Part shown: positions 1 through 8,423 of the stretch, piece by piece | Layout of the letters: each line of letters starts with the position of its first letter | How positions within the stretch are numbered: the stretch's first letter is position 1 | From: Clostridium sp. HBUAS56010 | Lineage (GTDB): Bacteria; Bacillota; Clostridia; Lachnospirales; Lachnospiraceae | Assembly (NCBI RefSeq): GCF_007115105.1 | Contig: NZ_SULJ01000011.1 | Coordinates: 81,397 to 145,396 of the forward strand | DNA: 64,000 bases | Direction of reading: 5' to 3' | Position numbers and translations under genes: made by a program | Notes under the pieces: generated by a model | Seen by the model: only the letters and a program-made list of their open reading frames with translations | Databases searched by the model: none | Told to the model about the DNA's origin: nothing

Positions 1-321
1 CTCCATGTCTCCCCAGTATTCGTCCCCTTCTGGATCAGTTCCTGCAATTATTCCCTGTAAGATCAGGTTTTTCCACTCTTTTCCTTCTGTTTGGATTTCC
101 TCATCATCATAGGAGCATAACTGGGAAAAAAGGGGACCAAGCCCCCATAGTATTCTTGCGAAGCCTTCCATGGCAGCAATTCTGCTGCCATAATGGACTC
201 CTGTTGCTCCAATATTTAAATATGCCTTTTTCGGACTGTAATGTTTTTTCAAAGGTCTGATTAATGTAAGCAGACTCCTTGCCATATCTTCCCTTGTTTG
301 AAAACTGTAATCAGCCATCAT
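1..321 (-). CDS. DUF2264 domain protein, N-terminal part
   Basis: The reading frame starts at 321 (or the adjacent ATG at 318) and runs off the left edge, so only about 107 residues are visible. The protein begins MADYSFQTREDMARSLLTLI and has the N-terminal pattern of DUF2264 proteins (MEGFARILWGLGPL, then an acidic stretch with GIIAGTDPEGDEYWGD). DUF2264 proteins are uncharacterised and often sit beside carbohydrate uptake genes. Its start overlaps the stop of the upstream permease (TAATG), so it is translationally coupled to the ABC importer and probably acts on the imported sugar or its oligomer. That role is an inference from position. Confidence 0.7.
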   Translation of the reverse strand, partial: MMADYSFQTREDMARSLLTLIRPLKKHYSPKKAYLNIGATGVHYGSRIAAMEGFARILWGLGPLFSQLCSYDDEEIQTEGKEWKNLILQGIIAGTDPEGDEYWGDME

Positions 322-1163
322 TATCCTTTCACACCTCCTGAAGTGATCCCTTCTACAAAGTATTTCTGTGCAAAGAAATAAAGAAGTATCGGTGGTATCA
401 TAGATACAAATGACATCGCCAGTACCTGATTCCACGGAGTGGATGATCCCTGACCGTCAATGGACATCTTTAGGGCAAGAGATAATGTGAAATTTTTCAC
501 ACTGCTGATATAAACCAGATTGTTAAAGTAATCATTCCATCTCCAAAGGGTCTGGAAGATTACTACGGAAAACAGTGCCGGTTTCATCAGCGGAAACAGT
601 ACCTTAACAAATACCATGAATGGGTTGCAGCCATCAATATATGCGGATTCATCCAGCTCTCTTGGAATTCCGCGGAGAAACTGAATCTGCATAAAGATAA
701 AGAATGGATAACAGGCAAGAATCGCCGGCATCCAGAATGGCATATAAGTATCCACCCAGCCAAATTTATTAAATGCCACATATCTTGGGATAATAACCAC
801 GGAATCGGGGAGCATCAACGTGGAAATCATCAACAGAAAAAACAGTTTCTTTCCCGGAAAACGGAATCTTGCAAAACCGTAAGCAACAATTCCCGTTGAT
901 AAAACAGTAAATACTACCGTGGGAATAACAAGCTTAAACGTATTTAAATAAAAACTGGTATAAGTAAACTGTCCGCTTCCTCTCCAGCCCTTTTTAAAGG
1001 GATCAAAGGAAAAATGCTTTGGAAACAGGTCCATCTTTCCAAACAGTTCCTGGTTTTCTTTAAACGTTGCAAAGAACAGCCAGATTAACGGATAAATCAT
1101 AAAAATACCGATAAAGATCAGGATGCCGTATGCAGCTAAATTTTTTCTATCTCTCATTTTCAT
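321..1163 (-). CDS. Carbohydrate ABC transporter permease, MalG/UgpE type
   Basis: A 280-residue inner-membrane permease with about six membrane segments. The EAA loop that docks on the ATPase is visible around residues 170-195 (ESAYIDGCNPFMVFVKVLFP), with the invariant Gly. It ends in a typical C-terminus (YFFAQKYFVEGITSGGVKG). A GGAGG lies 9 nt before the ATG at 1163, and the start overlaps the stop of the partner permease (TGATG). It is the second permease of a CUT1-family importer. No ATPase gene is in view, so a shared MsmX-type ATPase is likely, as is known for many Firmicutes CUT1 systems. Confidence 0.93.
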   Translation of the reverse strand: MKMRDRKNLAAYGILIFIGIFMIYPLIWLFFATFKENQELFGKMDLFPKHFSFDPFKKGWRGSGQFTYTSFYLNTFKLVIPTVVFTVLSTGIVAYGFARFRFPGKKLFFLLMISTLMLPDSVVIIPRYVAFNKFGWVDTYMPFWMPAILACYPFFIFMQIQFLRGIPRELDESAYIDGCNPFMVFVKVLFPLMKPALFSVVIFQTLWRWNDYFNNLVYISSVKNFTLSLALKMSIDGQGSSTPWNQVLAMSFVSMIPPILLYFFAQKYFVEGITSGGVKG

Positions 1164-2083
1164 CAGTCTGTTCCTCCGTCATTATAAAATACCCATGCAT
1201 CCGAAGACTTGAACACAACCATGGTAACTGCCAGAATTGTTAAAAATAAAATCCAGGATGCCGCAGAAGCATATCCCATTTTTAAATTCTGAAATGCGTC
1301 TTCATAGATTTTTACTCCCATTAAATAAGTTCCATGGTTGGGGCCTCCATTGGTAATAATAAAGGCAGAAGTAAATTCCTGAAGGGCATGGATAATCTGC
1401 ATCATCAGGTTAAAGAACACAATCGGAGTGATCATAGGAAGTGTAATCTTCCAGAACTGTCTCCATTTGCTGGCTCCGTCTACAGAAGCGGCTTCGTAAA
1501 GTTCTGTTGGAACATTTTTTAATCCTGCCAGAAACAATACCATGGAAGAACCAAACTGCCAGACAACCAGAAGGCTGATGGAAACAAGCGCAATCTTAGG
1601 ATTGCCAAGCCAGTCTACGGATGGAATTCCAATGACAGCCAGTGCTTTATTTACCATACCTTCTTTCATAAACATGAACTTCCAGAGAATGGAGATTGCC
1701 ACACTGCCTCCCATAATGGAAGGAAGATAATAAACAGTACGGAAAAAGTTAATTCCTTTTAATTTCATATTTAAAACCATTGCAATTGCCAGTGCCATGA
1801 TCAGCTTCATGGGAACAGACAGCAGGGAATATTTTATCGTAATGAAAAAGGACTTCCAGAAATATTTGTCCTTATTAAACAAGTTAACATAATTTTTTAA
1901 TCCTACCCATTTTCCATCACTTAATATAGAAAAATCTGTGAATGAATAATAGAGCGACATTAACAGGGGATAAGCCTGAAGAAGCGCAAATCCAATTAAC
2001 CATGGGAAGATAAAAACCAGTCCCCATTTCCAGTTTTTGGGGTATTTTCTTACACCCGCACTTGCTGCATATTGATTTTTCAT
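1163..2083 (-). CDS. Carbohydrate ABC transporter permease, MalF/UgpA type
   Basis: A 306-residue permease with a cytoplasmic N-terminus, a first membrane segment near residues 20-42 and the EAA loop EAASVDGASKWRQFWKITLP near residue 200. It pairs with the MalG-type permease immediately downstream. The gene lies 90 bp after the binding-protein gene, and a terminator-like hairpin fills that gap, so its mRNA is probably less abundant than that of the binding protein. Confidence 0.93.
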   Translation of the reverse strand: MKNQYAASAGVRKYPKNWKWGLVFIFPWLIGFALLQAYPLLMSLYYSFTDFSILSDGKWVGLKNYVNLFNKDKYFWKSFFITIKYSLLSVPMKLIMALAIAMVLNMKLKGINFFRTVYYLPSIMGGSVAISILWKFMFMKEGMVNKALAVIGIPSVDWLGNPKIALVSISLLVVWQFGSSMVLFLAGLKNVPTELYEAASVDGASKWRQFWKITLPMITPIVFFNLMMQIIHALQEFTSAFIITNGGPNHGTYLMGVKIYEDAFQNLKMGYASAASWILFLTILAVTMVVFKSSDAWVFYNDGGTD

Positions 2084-2097
2084 GTATTTCCTCCATC

Positions 2098-2156
2098 AAA
2101 AAAGGAATACCGGCCTTCCACATGTCTGTTCAGGCAGAATCCAGTATCCCTTTATT
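2098..2156 (-). terminator. Intra-operon terminator-like hairpin between binding protein and permease
   Basis: In the minus direction, arms at 2141-2153 and 2101-2113 form a 13-bp stem with two wobble pairs (AAAGGGATACTGG / CCGGTATTCCTTT), followed directly by a T run. Partial termination here would give more binding protein than permease, a common arrangement in CUT1 operons. Confidence 0.7.
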
Positions 2157-2172
2157 TCGTTCCTGCTGCCAG

Positions 2173-3531
2173 TTACTTCTCTGATTTCAATGAGGAAAGT
2201 ACCTCTGTATACTGGTCAACAATATATTTGGCTCCCTCTTGCGGAGTGAGATCTCCGTAGATAACTTCCTGGATTACATCTTTTCGGATGGTTTCCAGTT
2301 CTGTGTTGGCACTGATTGTGTTGATGTTATAAGAATCAGGCTGGCAAAGAGCAACTGCCTTTTTCTGGGTCATATTTAACAGACCTTTTTCTTCCAGAGT
2401 CTTTTCTGCTATTTCAGTGGGACAATAGCCTCTTGTTGTCTGTAAGATCTCAATCGCTTCCGGATCATTTTGCAGGAAGTTTAAGAATTTTGCAGTTTCT
2501 TCTTTATTCTTTGAGTTGTCATTAATGCAAAGCCCCATATTACTGGAGAAATCAACACCGCTTGACACAGCATTTTCAATAACCGGAATCTTCATAACAT
2601 CAATGTCACTGGATGTGGAAGATTCATATTTAGGACTGGAACCGGTATTGTCAAGAAGCATTCCAACCTTTCCATTCACCCATTTGTTGTTCTGATCCAT
2701 CTGACCTACAAAGACTGCCGCTTCACCAAATGGTTCTAAGGTATTTGTCTTATACAGATCCAATATGTTCTGAAGGGAACCTGCCATCTGCTCCTCTGTA
2801 AAATTCAGCTCATAAGTATCCTCGTTTACCAGGCTGTCTCCTGTCTGCTGTGCAATATATGCCAGTACAATCAGACGGTTCAATACGTCAATATCTGCAG
2901 TCATTAAGTAAGACTCTGAATCCTGTGCATGTATGCTTTCACCCAGTTTTTTAATCTCATCCCAGGTATACTGCTTTGTGCTGTCAATGCCGAAACGGGA
3001 AGCAAATTCTGTATTAATATAAAGAACCTGTCCTCCAACCGTACAAGGGAACATCACTGGTTCACCATCGTACATTCCAGATTTTTCAATGGTATCCTTC
3101 TTTAAGGTTGTTAAGTCTACCGGAAGTTTGGAAAGGTCTGCAATGTAATGCTTTGCATTCTGCACATCACCGATCCAGTCTCTGGAAAACTGGAAGAGGT
3201 CCGGAGCCGTTCCGCTCGATAATGTGGTCATCATCTTTTCATAATAACCATCATATCCCTGATATTCACCCTCAATTTTTACGTTGGGGTTTTTGCTTTC
3301 ATATAATTCAATTGCCTTTAACGTTGCTTCATGTCTGGAATCACCGCCCCACCATGCAAATCTTAATGTAACCTGTTCCCCGTTGTCTGCGCTTCCAGCC
3401 TTTGATGACTCTGCCTCTGTCTGAGCACTTGTTGTTTCTTCCTTCTGGCTGGATGAATTACATCCGGTCAGAGAAAAAGCAAGTGCCGCCGCTGTAATCA
3501 GTGAAAATACCCCACTCCATTTCTTTTTCAT
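2173..3531 (-). CDS. Sugar-binding lipoprotein of ABC importer
   Basis: An extracellular solute-binding protein of about 452 residues (family 1, CUT1 type). The N-terminus MKKKWSGVFSLITAAALAFSLTGCNSS is a lipoprotein signal with a lipobox (LTGC). A Ser/Thr/Glu-rich linker follows, then the ligand-binding core starting VTLRFAWWGGDSRHEATLKA. A longer frame opens at 3546, but its second and third codons are the AGGAGG ribosome binding site, so the ATG at 3531 (6-nt spacing) is chosen. It is the first gene of the importer operon, divergent from the two-component system. The sugar cannot be read from the sequence. Confidence 0.9.
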   Translation of the reverse strand: MKKKWSGVFSLITAAALAFSLTGCNSSSQKEETTSAQTEAESSKAGSADNGEQVTLRFAWWGGDSRHEATLKAIELYESKNPNVKIEGEYQGYDGYYEKMMTTLSSGTAPDLFQFSRDWIGDVQNAKHYIADLSKLPVDLTTLKKDTIEKSGMYDGEPVMFPCTVGGQVLYINTEFASRFGIDSTKQYTWDEIKKLGESIHAQDSESYLMTADIDVLNRLIVLAYIAQQTGDSLVNEDTYELNFTEEQMAGSLQNILDLYKTNTLEPFGEAAVFVGQMDQNNKWVNGKVGMLLDNTGSSPKYESSTSSDIDVMKIPVIENAVSSGVDFSSNMGLCINDNSKNKEETAKFLNFLQNDPEAIEILQTTRGYCPTEIAEKTLEEKGLLNMTQKKAVALCQPDSYNINTISANTELETIRKDVIQEVIYGDLTPQEGAKYIVDQYTEVLSSLKSEK

Positions 3532-3643
3532 CATAATCCTCCTCATTACTGAAATAGTTAGTGCTTGTTTGTTCTTGCATTATCTTACCATAGATTCCTA
3601 AATTTGAAACTGATCTGCCATTGGCTGTAGATATCATAAAATT

Positions 3644-3675
3644 CTATCTTTATTTTTCCAGACTATCTTTATTTT
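3644..3675. promoter_or_regulatory. 13-bp direct repeat, candidate YesN-type binding site
   Basis: CTATCTTTATTTT occurs at 3644-3656 and again at 3663-3675, identical over 13 bp with 19 bp between starts. AraC-type regulators bind direct half-sites on one DNA face or about two turns apart. The repeat sits between the ABC operon and the divergent regulator gene, so it is a plausible operator for that regulator. Confidence 0.5.
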
Positions 3676-3693
3676 ATAGAATAGTAGGTTGTC

Positions 3694-3722
3694 TTGCATT
3701 CAATTTTCTTCTTTGTTATACT
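3694..3722 (+). promoter_or_regulatory. Promoter of the two-component operon
   Basis: TTGCAT at 3694-3699 and TATACT at 3717-3722, separated by 17 bp, match a sigma-A promoter. The start codon of the response regulator is 46 bp further down. Confidence 0.6.
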
Positions 3723-3768
3723 GAACACGAAACTACATTCTATGGGGAAAGAAATGCAGGGGGATTAT

Positions 3769-4512
3769 ATGTATCAATTATTGGTAGTGGATGACGAGAT
3801 TCATTCAAGAAACACGCTTGCCACATGTTTTCCCTGGGAAGACTTAGGATTTCAGATCTGTGGACAGGCAGATAACGGAAAAGAAGCACTGGATCTAATG
3901 AAAGAGAAAGTGGTTCATGTAATCTTTACAGACATCAGTATGCCGGTTATGGATGGCATCGGACTGGCGAAATCCATTGCTTCTTTCAAAGGGACAAAAC
4001 CGCTTGTGGTATTTTTAAGCGCACATGATGATTTTAAGTACGCACAGGAAGCGCTTCGGTATGGGGTGAGATATTATGCACTGAAACCTTCCAGTTTCTC
4101 AGAATTAAAAGAAATATTTGGTCTGATCCGGGAAGAACTGGATGTGAAATTCCAGATTCAGCCTGCTTCTGAGAAAACAGAGAACGGAGATGAAACAATT
4201 AAAAAAGTACTGGAATACTGTAAAACTCATTATAGGGAAGGGTCTCTTTCTGATTTATCTGAGTCCCTTTATTTAAATCCATCTTATTTAAGCCAGCTGA
4301 TCAAACAGAGAACAAGCATGACATTTTCCGATCATCTTGTGAAAATGCGCATGAAACAGGCAGTTCTGTTTCTACAGGACCCTGATGTGAAGATCTATCA
4401 TATCAGCAGCATGGTTGGATACATTAACTCCAATAACTTTACACGGGCTTTTCGGGCTTATTACGGAATGACGCCCTCGGAATACCGGATGAACATGGAG
4501 AAACCAACATGA
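3769..4512 (+). CDS. Response regulator, receiver plus AraC-type HTH (YesN-like)
   Basis: About 247 residues. The receiver begins MYQLLVVDDEIHSRN with the acidic pair (DDE), the phospho-acceptor Asp in FTDISMPVMDGIG and the conserved Lys in YALKPSSFSEL. The C-terminal AraC domain shows two HTH motifs (LSDLSESLYLNPSYLSQLIK; IYHISSMVGYINSNNFTRAF) and the family signature near YYGMTPSEYR. It is short for a YesN protein because the usual middle linker is absent. The frame opens at 3694, but AGGGGG lies 8 nt before the ATG at 3769. The stop overlaps the kinase start (ATGA). It probably controls the divergent sugar importer. Confidence 0.9.
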   Translation: MYQLLVVDDEIHSRNTLATCFPWEDLGFQICGQADNGKEALDLMKEKVVHVIFTDISMPVMDGIGLAKSIASFKGTKPLVVFLSAHDDFKYAQEALRYGVRYYALKPSSFSELKEIFGLIREELDVKFQIQPASEKTENGDETIKKVLEYCKTHYREGSLSDLSESLYLNPSYLSQLIKQRTSMTFSDHLVKMRMKQAVLFLQDPDVKIYHISSMVGYINSNNFTRAFRAYYGMTPSEYRMNMEKPT

Positions 4513-6353
4513 AACAGACCAAAAAGGGCGTACGCAAACGATTATCTGTGAGGTATAAGTTTTTTACCAAAAGTCTGTTGACCAATTGCCTTCTCCTGCT
4601 GATTCCAATTATGATGGTAGGACCTTACAGCATCTTTCAATCCTCTAAGGCAAATACCACCTCCATTGAAAAGAGCACTTATCAGACCCTTCACCAGCTT
4701 GAGAAGACCATGGATCTGCTTTACTCGAACATTGATAATGCAAATATCTTCTTCTCCTCCAACCCAAGGGTTACCATTCAGATGAAGAAGGCATTTAACG
4801 AAAAAGCTCTGTCTTTAGATTCGTTAAAAAACATTGAAAATCTATCGCTATATTTTCAAAATCTGATTTTTACAGATCCATATATCGAAAATATTTATGT
4901 GTATTTTGATAATGGTAATAATCGGATTTATCTTCCTCAAAAAGGAGCAATTCAGACAATTTCTTCTCCAGAAGAACAACTTTTTGTTGATACCTATCAG
5001 GCTTCCGGCAACCGGGATTTCTGGATGGAGATCAGTCATAAAAAGGCAATTCGTTCCAAAGGCACCATTGACTCGCTGATCATCTACCAGAGACTTTATA
5101 CCCGTTTTGCTAAAAAACCAGTGGGTATGATTGCTTTTGAATATAATTTAAACCGTATGGAACAATACTTTCAGACTCTGCTGCAGTACACCAGCCAGAC
5201 CGTATACTTCATGGACCCTGAGGGAAATATTCTCTACACCAATCAGAAGTCTCCGGATTCTGCAAAAGAGCTGAAATCCGTTTATCACAAACTGGCTGCC
5301 AGAGAGGAACAGCACCTGTTTGACATGGAATTTGAGGGTGTGAGTCAAAAAGCAGCCTATTTAAGTTCCAAACGAACCAACGGGCTGACCTATATTACGT
5401 TTACGCCCTCTAGTGAGATCTATAAGACTACAAGAAATCTATCCGGCACCTATATGCTTCTTATGTTTTCCGGTATTTTTCTCTCATTTATGCTGGCTTT
5501 TTATAAGACTAATAAGGAATACCGGTATTTAAACAGTATAATTGATATATTCAGTGATCCTTCCGCTTCCCAGCAGCATTTTGAGAAGATGCCTGCAAAA
5601 GCAGGAAATCCGTTTGAATACATTATGCTGAATATTATACGGTTGTTTTTGGAACAGAAATACTTAAAGGTTCAGGCTTCCGAGCGGGATTACAAACTTC
5701 AGATTTTAAAGATGCAGGCTTTGCAGCATCAGATCAATCCCCACTTTCTTCATAATACATTAAACACCATTTACTGGGAGTCCATAAGGCTGACATCTTC
5801 GGAAAATTCGTGCAGCACCATGGTTTCCAGCCTTTCCTCCGTCATGCGCTATTCTTTAAGCGATCCTCAGGAAAACGTTATGATACGGGAAGAACTAAAC
5901 TATTTAAAGACTTATTTAACCATTATGAAAACCAGGTATCAGGATCAATTTGAGATCATTTCCCGCATTGATGAGACCAGTAATCTCTATCCCATTAAAA
6001 AAATGATTCTCCAGCCCATTGTAGAGAATGCCATCTATCATGGAATTAAGGAAAAAAAGGGAAAGGGCATGATCTATGTGGGAGTAAAACGTCTGAAACG
6101 ATCCATACTGTTTTATATTCTGGATAACGGGATTGGAATTCCTTCTGATCAACTGAAAGACCTGCAAGAAAAGCTTTCAAAGAATTCAGGAATTTCCTCC
6201 TCTCACATCGGACTGACCAATACCAACCTCCGGTTAACACTCGCCTATGGAAACCAGTGCGGTCTGCGGCTGAAAAGCATCAATGGAAGGTATACACTGG
6301 TTTACTTCCGTATTCCGCTGATTCAGACTTCCATAGGGCAGAATAATTCTTAA
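4509..6353 (+). CDS. Sensor histidine kinase, YesM type
   Basis: 614 residues. Membrane segments near residues 20-45 and 300-322 flank an extracellular sensing region of about 260 residues. A short HAMP-like stretch follows. The His_kinase domain carries the phospho-acceptor in QALQHQINPHFLHNTLNTIYWES, and the HATPase part has the N box (QPIVENAIYHGIKEKKG) and G1 box (DNGIGI). This is the LytS/YesM class that pairs with AraC-type response regulators, and it is translationally coupled to one here. It likely senses an extracellular sugar or the loaded binding protein. Confidence 0.93.
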   Translation: MKQTKKGVRKRLSVRYKFFTKSLLTNCLLLLIPIMMVGPYSIFQSSKANTTSIEKSTYQTLHQLEKTMDLLYSNIDNANIFFSSNPRVTIQMKKAFNEKALSLDSLKNIENLSLYFQNLIFTDPYIENIYVYFDNGNNRIYLPQKGAIQTISSPEEQLFVDTYQASGNRDFWMEISHKKAIRSKGTIDSLIIYQRLYTRFAKKPVGMIAFEYNLNRMEQYFQTLLQYTSQTVYFMDPEGNILYTNQKSPDSAKELKSVYHKLAAREEQHLFDMEFEGVSQKAAYLSSKRTNGLTYITFTPSSEIYKTTRNLSGTYMLLMFSGIFLSFMLAFYKTNKEYRYLNSIIDIFSDPSASQQHFEKMPAKAGNPFEYIMLNIIRLFLEQKYLKVQASERDYKLQILKMQALQHQINPHFLHNTLNTIYWESIRLTSSENSCSTMVSSLSSVMRYSLSDPQENVMIREELNYLKTYLTIMKTRYQDQFEIISRIDETSNLYPIKKMILQPIVENAIYHGIKEKKGKGMIYVGVKRLKRSILFYILDNGIGIPSDQLKDLQEKLSKNSGISSSHIGLTNTNLRLTLAYGNQCGLRLKSINGRYTLVYFRIPLIQTSIGQNNS

Positions 6354-6387
6354 ACGATCAATCATCATGCAAAAGGAGGTTTTACCT

Positions 6388-7077
6388 ATGGCTCACCACT
6401 GCAATTGTCACGGTCAGCTATGTACTTCACGAATCTCCCTCTTTGAATCCCTTTCCTGTGAGGAACAAAAAGAATTAATTGCAAAAGCACAGCATCTGGA
6501 TTACCAAAAGGGGGATACTATCTTTTATGAACATGACCCAGCGGACAAAATTATGATCATCCGATATGGAAAAATCAAAATCAACCGTTACTCTTTAGAA
6601 GGAAAAGAATCTGTTCTTGATATTCTGGATGAAGGGGATTTCTACGGAGAGCAGAACCTGTTTGGAGGCAATTTACTGGAAGCAAATGCGGTATCCATGG
6701 GAGAAAGCGGTGTCTGTCTGATTTCTGTAAAAGACATTCAGGAACTGATTTTAAAACGACCGGAGGTGGGAATTAAACTTCTTAACGTTATTGGTCATAA
6801 GCTTTCCCTTGCCAATGAGCTGGTTCAGTTATTATCCGTCAACGATGCCAAAGCAAGAATTGCAGGTTTTATCTTATATAGAAGCAACCGTACCAGCCTT
6901 TCCACCATTGAACTGACCAGAGAAGATATCGCAGCATACATCAACATCCGGAGAGAAACCATCAGCCGGAAGCTGGGAGAGCTGCAAAAAGAAGGCGCCA
7001 TTATGCTGGAAGGGAATAAAAAGGTTCGGATTCAGAACAAAGATATTCTGCGGGATCTTTTTGAAAATAGCCGGTAA
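6388..7077 (+). CDS. Crp/Fnr family regulator with FNR-like cysteines
   Basis: A 229-residue protein. Cysteines at about 5, 7, 12 and 24 plus Cys110 resemble the spacing of the [4Fe-4S] ligands of E. coli FNR (three clustered N-terminal Cys plus one about 95 residues later). A cyclic-nucleotide-fold domain follows, then an HTH whose recognition helix reads RRETISRKL; the E-x-x-S-R (E190, S193, R194) is the same set FNR uses to read TTGAT half-sites. AAGGAGG lies 8 nt before the ATG at 6388, so an earlier ATG at 6367 is rejected. The gene directly precedes fprA, whose promoter holds a matching box. I infer an oxygen or nitric oxide sensor. Confidence 0.85.
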   Translation: MAHHCNCHGQLCTSRISLFESLSCEEQKELIAKAQHLDYQKGDTIFYEHDPADKIMIIRYGKIKINRYSLEGKESVLDILDEGDFYGEQNLFGGNLLEANAVSMGESGVCLISVKDIQELILKRPEVGIKLLNVIGHKLSLANELVQLLSVNDAKARIAGFILYRSNRTSLSTIELTREDIAAYINIRRETISRKLGELQKEGAIMLEGNKKVRIQNKDILRDLFENSR

Positions 7078-7099
7078 ATAAAAAGAAACTTTAAAATAA

Positions 7100-7140
7100 T
7101 GATTCAAATCACATTTTTCTTTCTGTTAACGGGTTATACT
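7100..7140 (+). promoter_or_regulatory. FNR-type box and promoter of the flavodiiron gene
   Basis: TGAT-TCAA-ATCA at 7100-7111 is a perfect TGAT-N4-ATCA palindrome. A -10 element TATACT is at 7135-7140 with no good -35 (CATTTT). A start near 7147 would place the box centre at about -41.5, the classic class II activator position. The untranslated leader would be about 85 nt. Confidence 0.6.
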
Positions 7141-7231
7141 AGGTTTACAAAAGCGGTTGACGCTAAGAGAGAGAAATATATATCTACAGAAAACTCACAG
7201 TTGTTTTTTTAATATGAAGGAGGACTTTAAG

Positions 7232-8419
7232 ATGAAAAAACTTGTAAAGAACAATGTAAACTGGGTAGGTATTATTGACTGGGAGCTGGAATCCTTTCAC
7301 GGTGCAGATTACTCCATCAATCACGGTTCCAGCCAGAACGCTTATCTCATACAGGAGGAAAAGACCGTTCTGATTGATACGGTGTGGAAACCCCACTCCA
7401 CTGAATTTATTGACAACCTTGAAAAAGAGATTGATTTAAAGAAAATCGACTTTATTGTAGCAAACCATGGTGAGATTGATCACAGCGGCTCTCTTCCTGC
7501 ATTGATGGAAAAGATTCCTGGAACTCCCATCTATTGCACAGAAAACGGCGTGAAATCCTTAACTGGACAGTATCACCATCCGGAATGGAACTATCAGGTG
7601 GTTAAAACCGGAGATTCTGTGGATATTGGAAACGGCAAAAAGCTTGTATTTGTGGAAATGAAAATGCTTCACTGGCCAGACAGCATGGCTACCTATCTGA
7701 CAGGAGATAATATTCTTTTCTCCAACGATGCCTTTGGACAGCATTTTGCTGTGGAAGAGCTGTTTAATGACAAGGCAGATCAGTGCCGCCTGTGGGAAGA
7801 AGCTCAGAAATATTATGCGAATATCTTAAATCCATTTTCTGTTCTTGTGAAAAAGAAGGTGGAAGAAATCCAGGCGTTAAACCTTCCCATTGATATAATA
7901 GCAACCAGTCATGGCTGTATCTGGAGAGATAATCCCATGCAGATCGTAGAAAAATACTATGAGTGGTCCCAGAACTATAAAGAAGACCAGATCACCATTG
8001 TCTACGATACCATGTGGGATGGAACCAAACAGCTTGCCCATAAAATCAGCGCTGAGATTGCGCAGATTGCTCCTCAGACCCGTGTGAGAATCTATAATAT
8101 CTCCAAATCAGACAAAAATGATATTATGACAGAAGTATTCCGGTCAAAAGCGATTGCCCTCGGTTCCCCAACCGTTGGCGGAAACATTCTTTCCTCCGTA
8201 GGGGGCTGGCTGGAATTTTTAAAAGAGCTTCGATTTAAAGAGAAAAAAGCGGCTGTCTTTGGCTGCTACGGCTGGAGTGGGGAAGGCACAAAAGTTCTTA
8301 GAGAGCGGCTTAGCGGTGCTGGATTCTCCGTAGTCGACCCGGAAATCAAATGTCTCTGGAACCCACGGGAAGACGATTTTGATCAGGCAAAGGATATTGC
8401 AAAAGCCCTTTGTGAATAA
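7232..8419 (+). CDS. fprA: FprA-type flavodiiron protein (O2/NO reductase)
   Basis: 395 residues. The N-terminal metallo-beta-lactamase-like domain carries the diiron ligands: H79-x-E81-x-D83-H84 in NHGEIDHSG, the His of MLHWPDSM, the Asp of FSNDAFG and the His of TSHGCIW. The C-terminal flavodoxin domain begins TIVYDTMWDGTKQLA. The length is that of class A flavodiiron proteins, which reduce O2 to water or NO to N2O in the cytoplasm of anaerobes using rubredoxin or a flavin reductase. A strong AAGGAGG precedes the ATG at 7232; the upstream in-frame starts lack one. The adjacent FNR-like regulator probably controls it. Confidence 0.95.
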   Translation: MKKLVKNNVNWVGIIDWELESFHGADYSINHGSSQNAYLIQEEKTVLIDTVWKPHSTEFIDNLEKEIDLKKIDFIVANHGEIDHSGSLPALMEKIPGTPIYCTENGVKSLTGQYHHPEWNYQVVKTGDSVDIGNGKKLVFVEMKMLHWPDSMATYLTGDNILFSNDAFGQHFAVEELFNDKADQCRLWEEAQKYYANILNPFSVLVKKKVEEIQALNLPIDIIATSHGCIWRDNPMQIVEKYYEWSQNYKEDQITIVYDTMWDGTKQLAHKISAEIAQIAPQTRVRIYNISKSDKNDIMTEVFRSKAIALGSPTVGGNILSSVGGWLEFLKELRFKEKKAAVFGCYGWSGEGTKVLRERLSGAGFSVVDPEIKCLWNPREDDFDQAKDIAKALCE

Positions 8420-8423
8420 ATCT

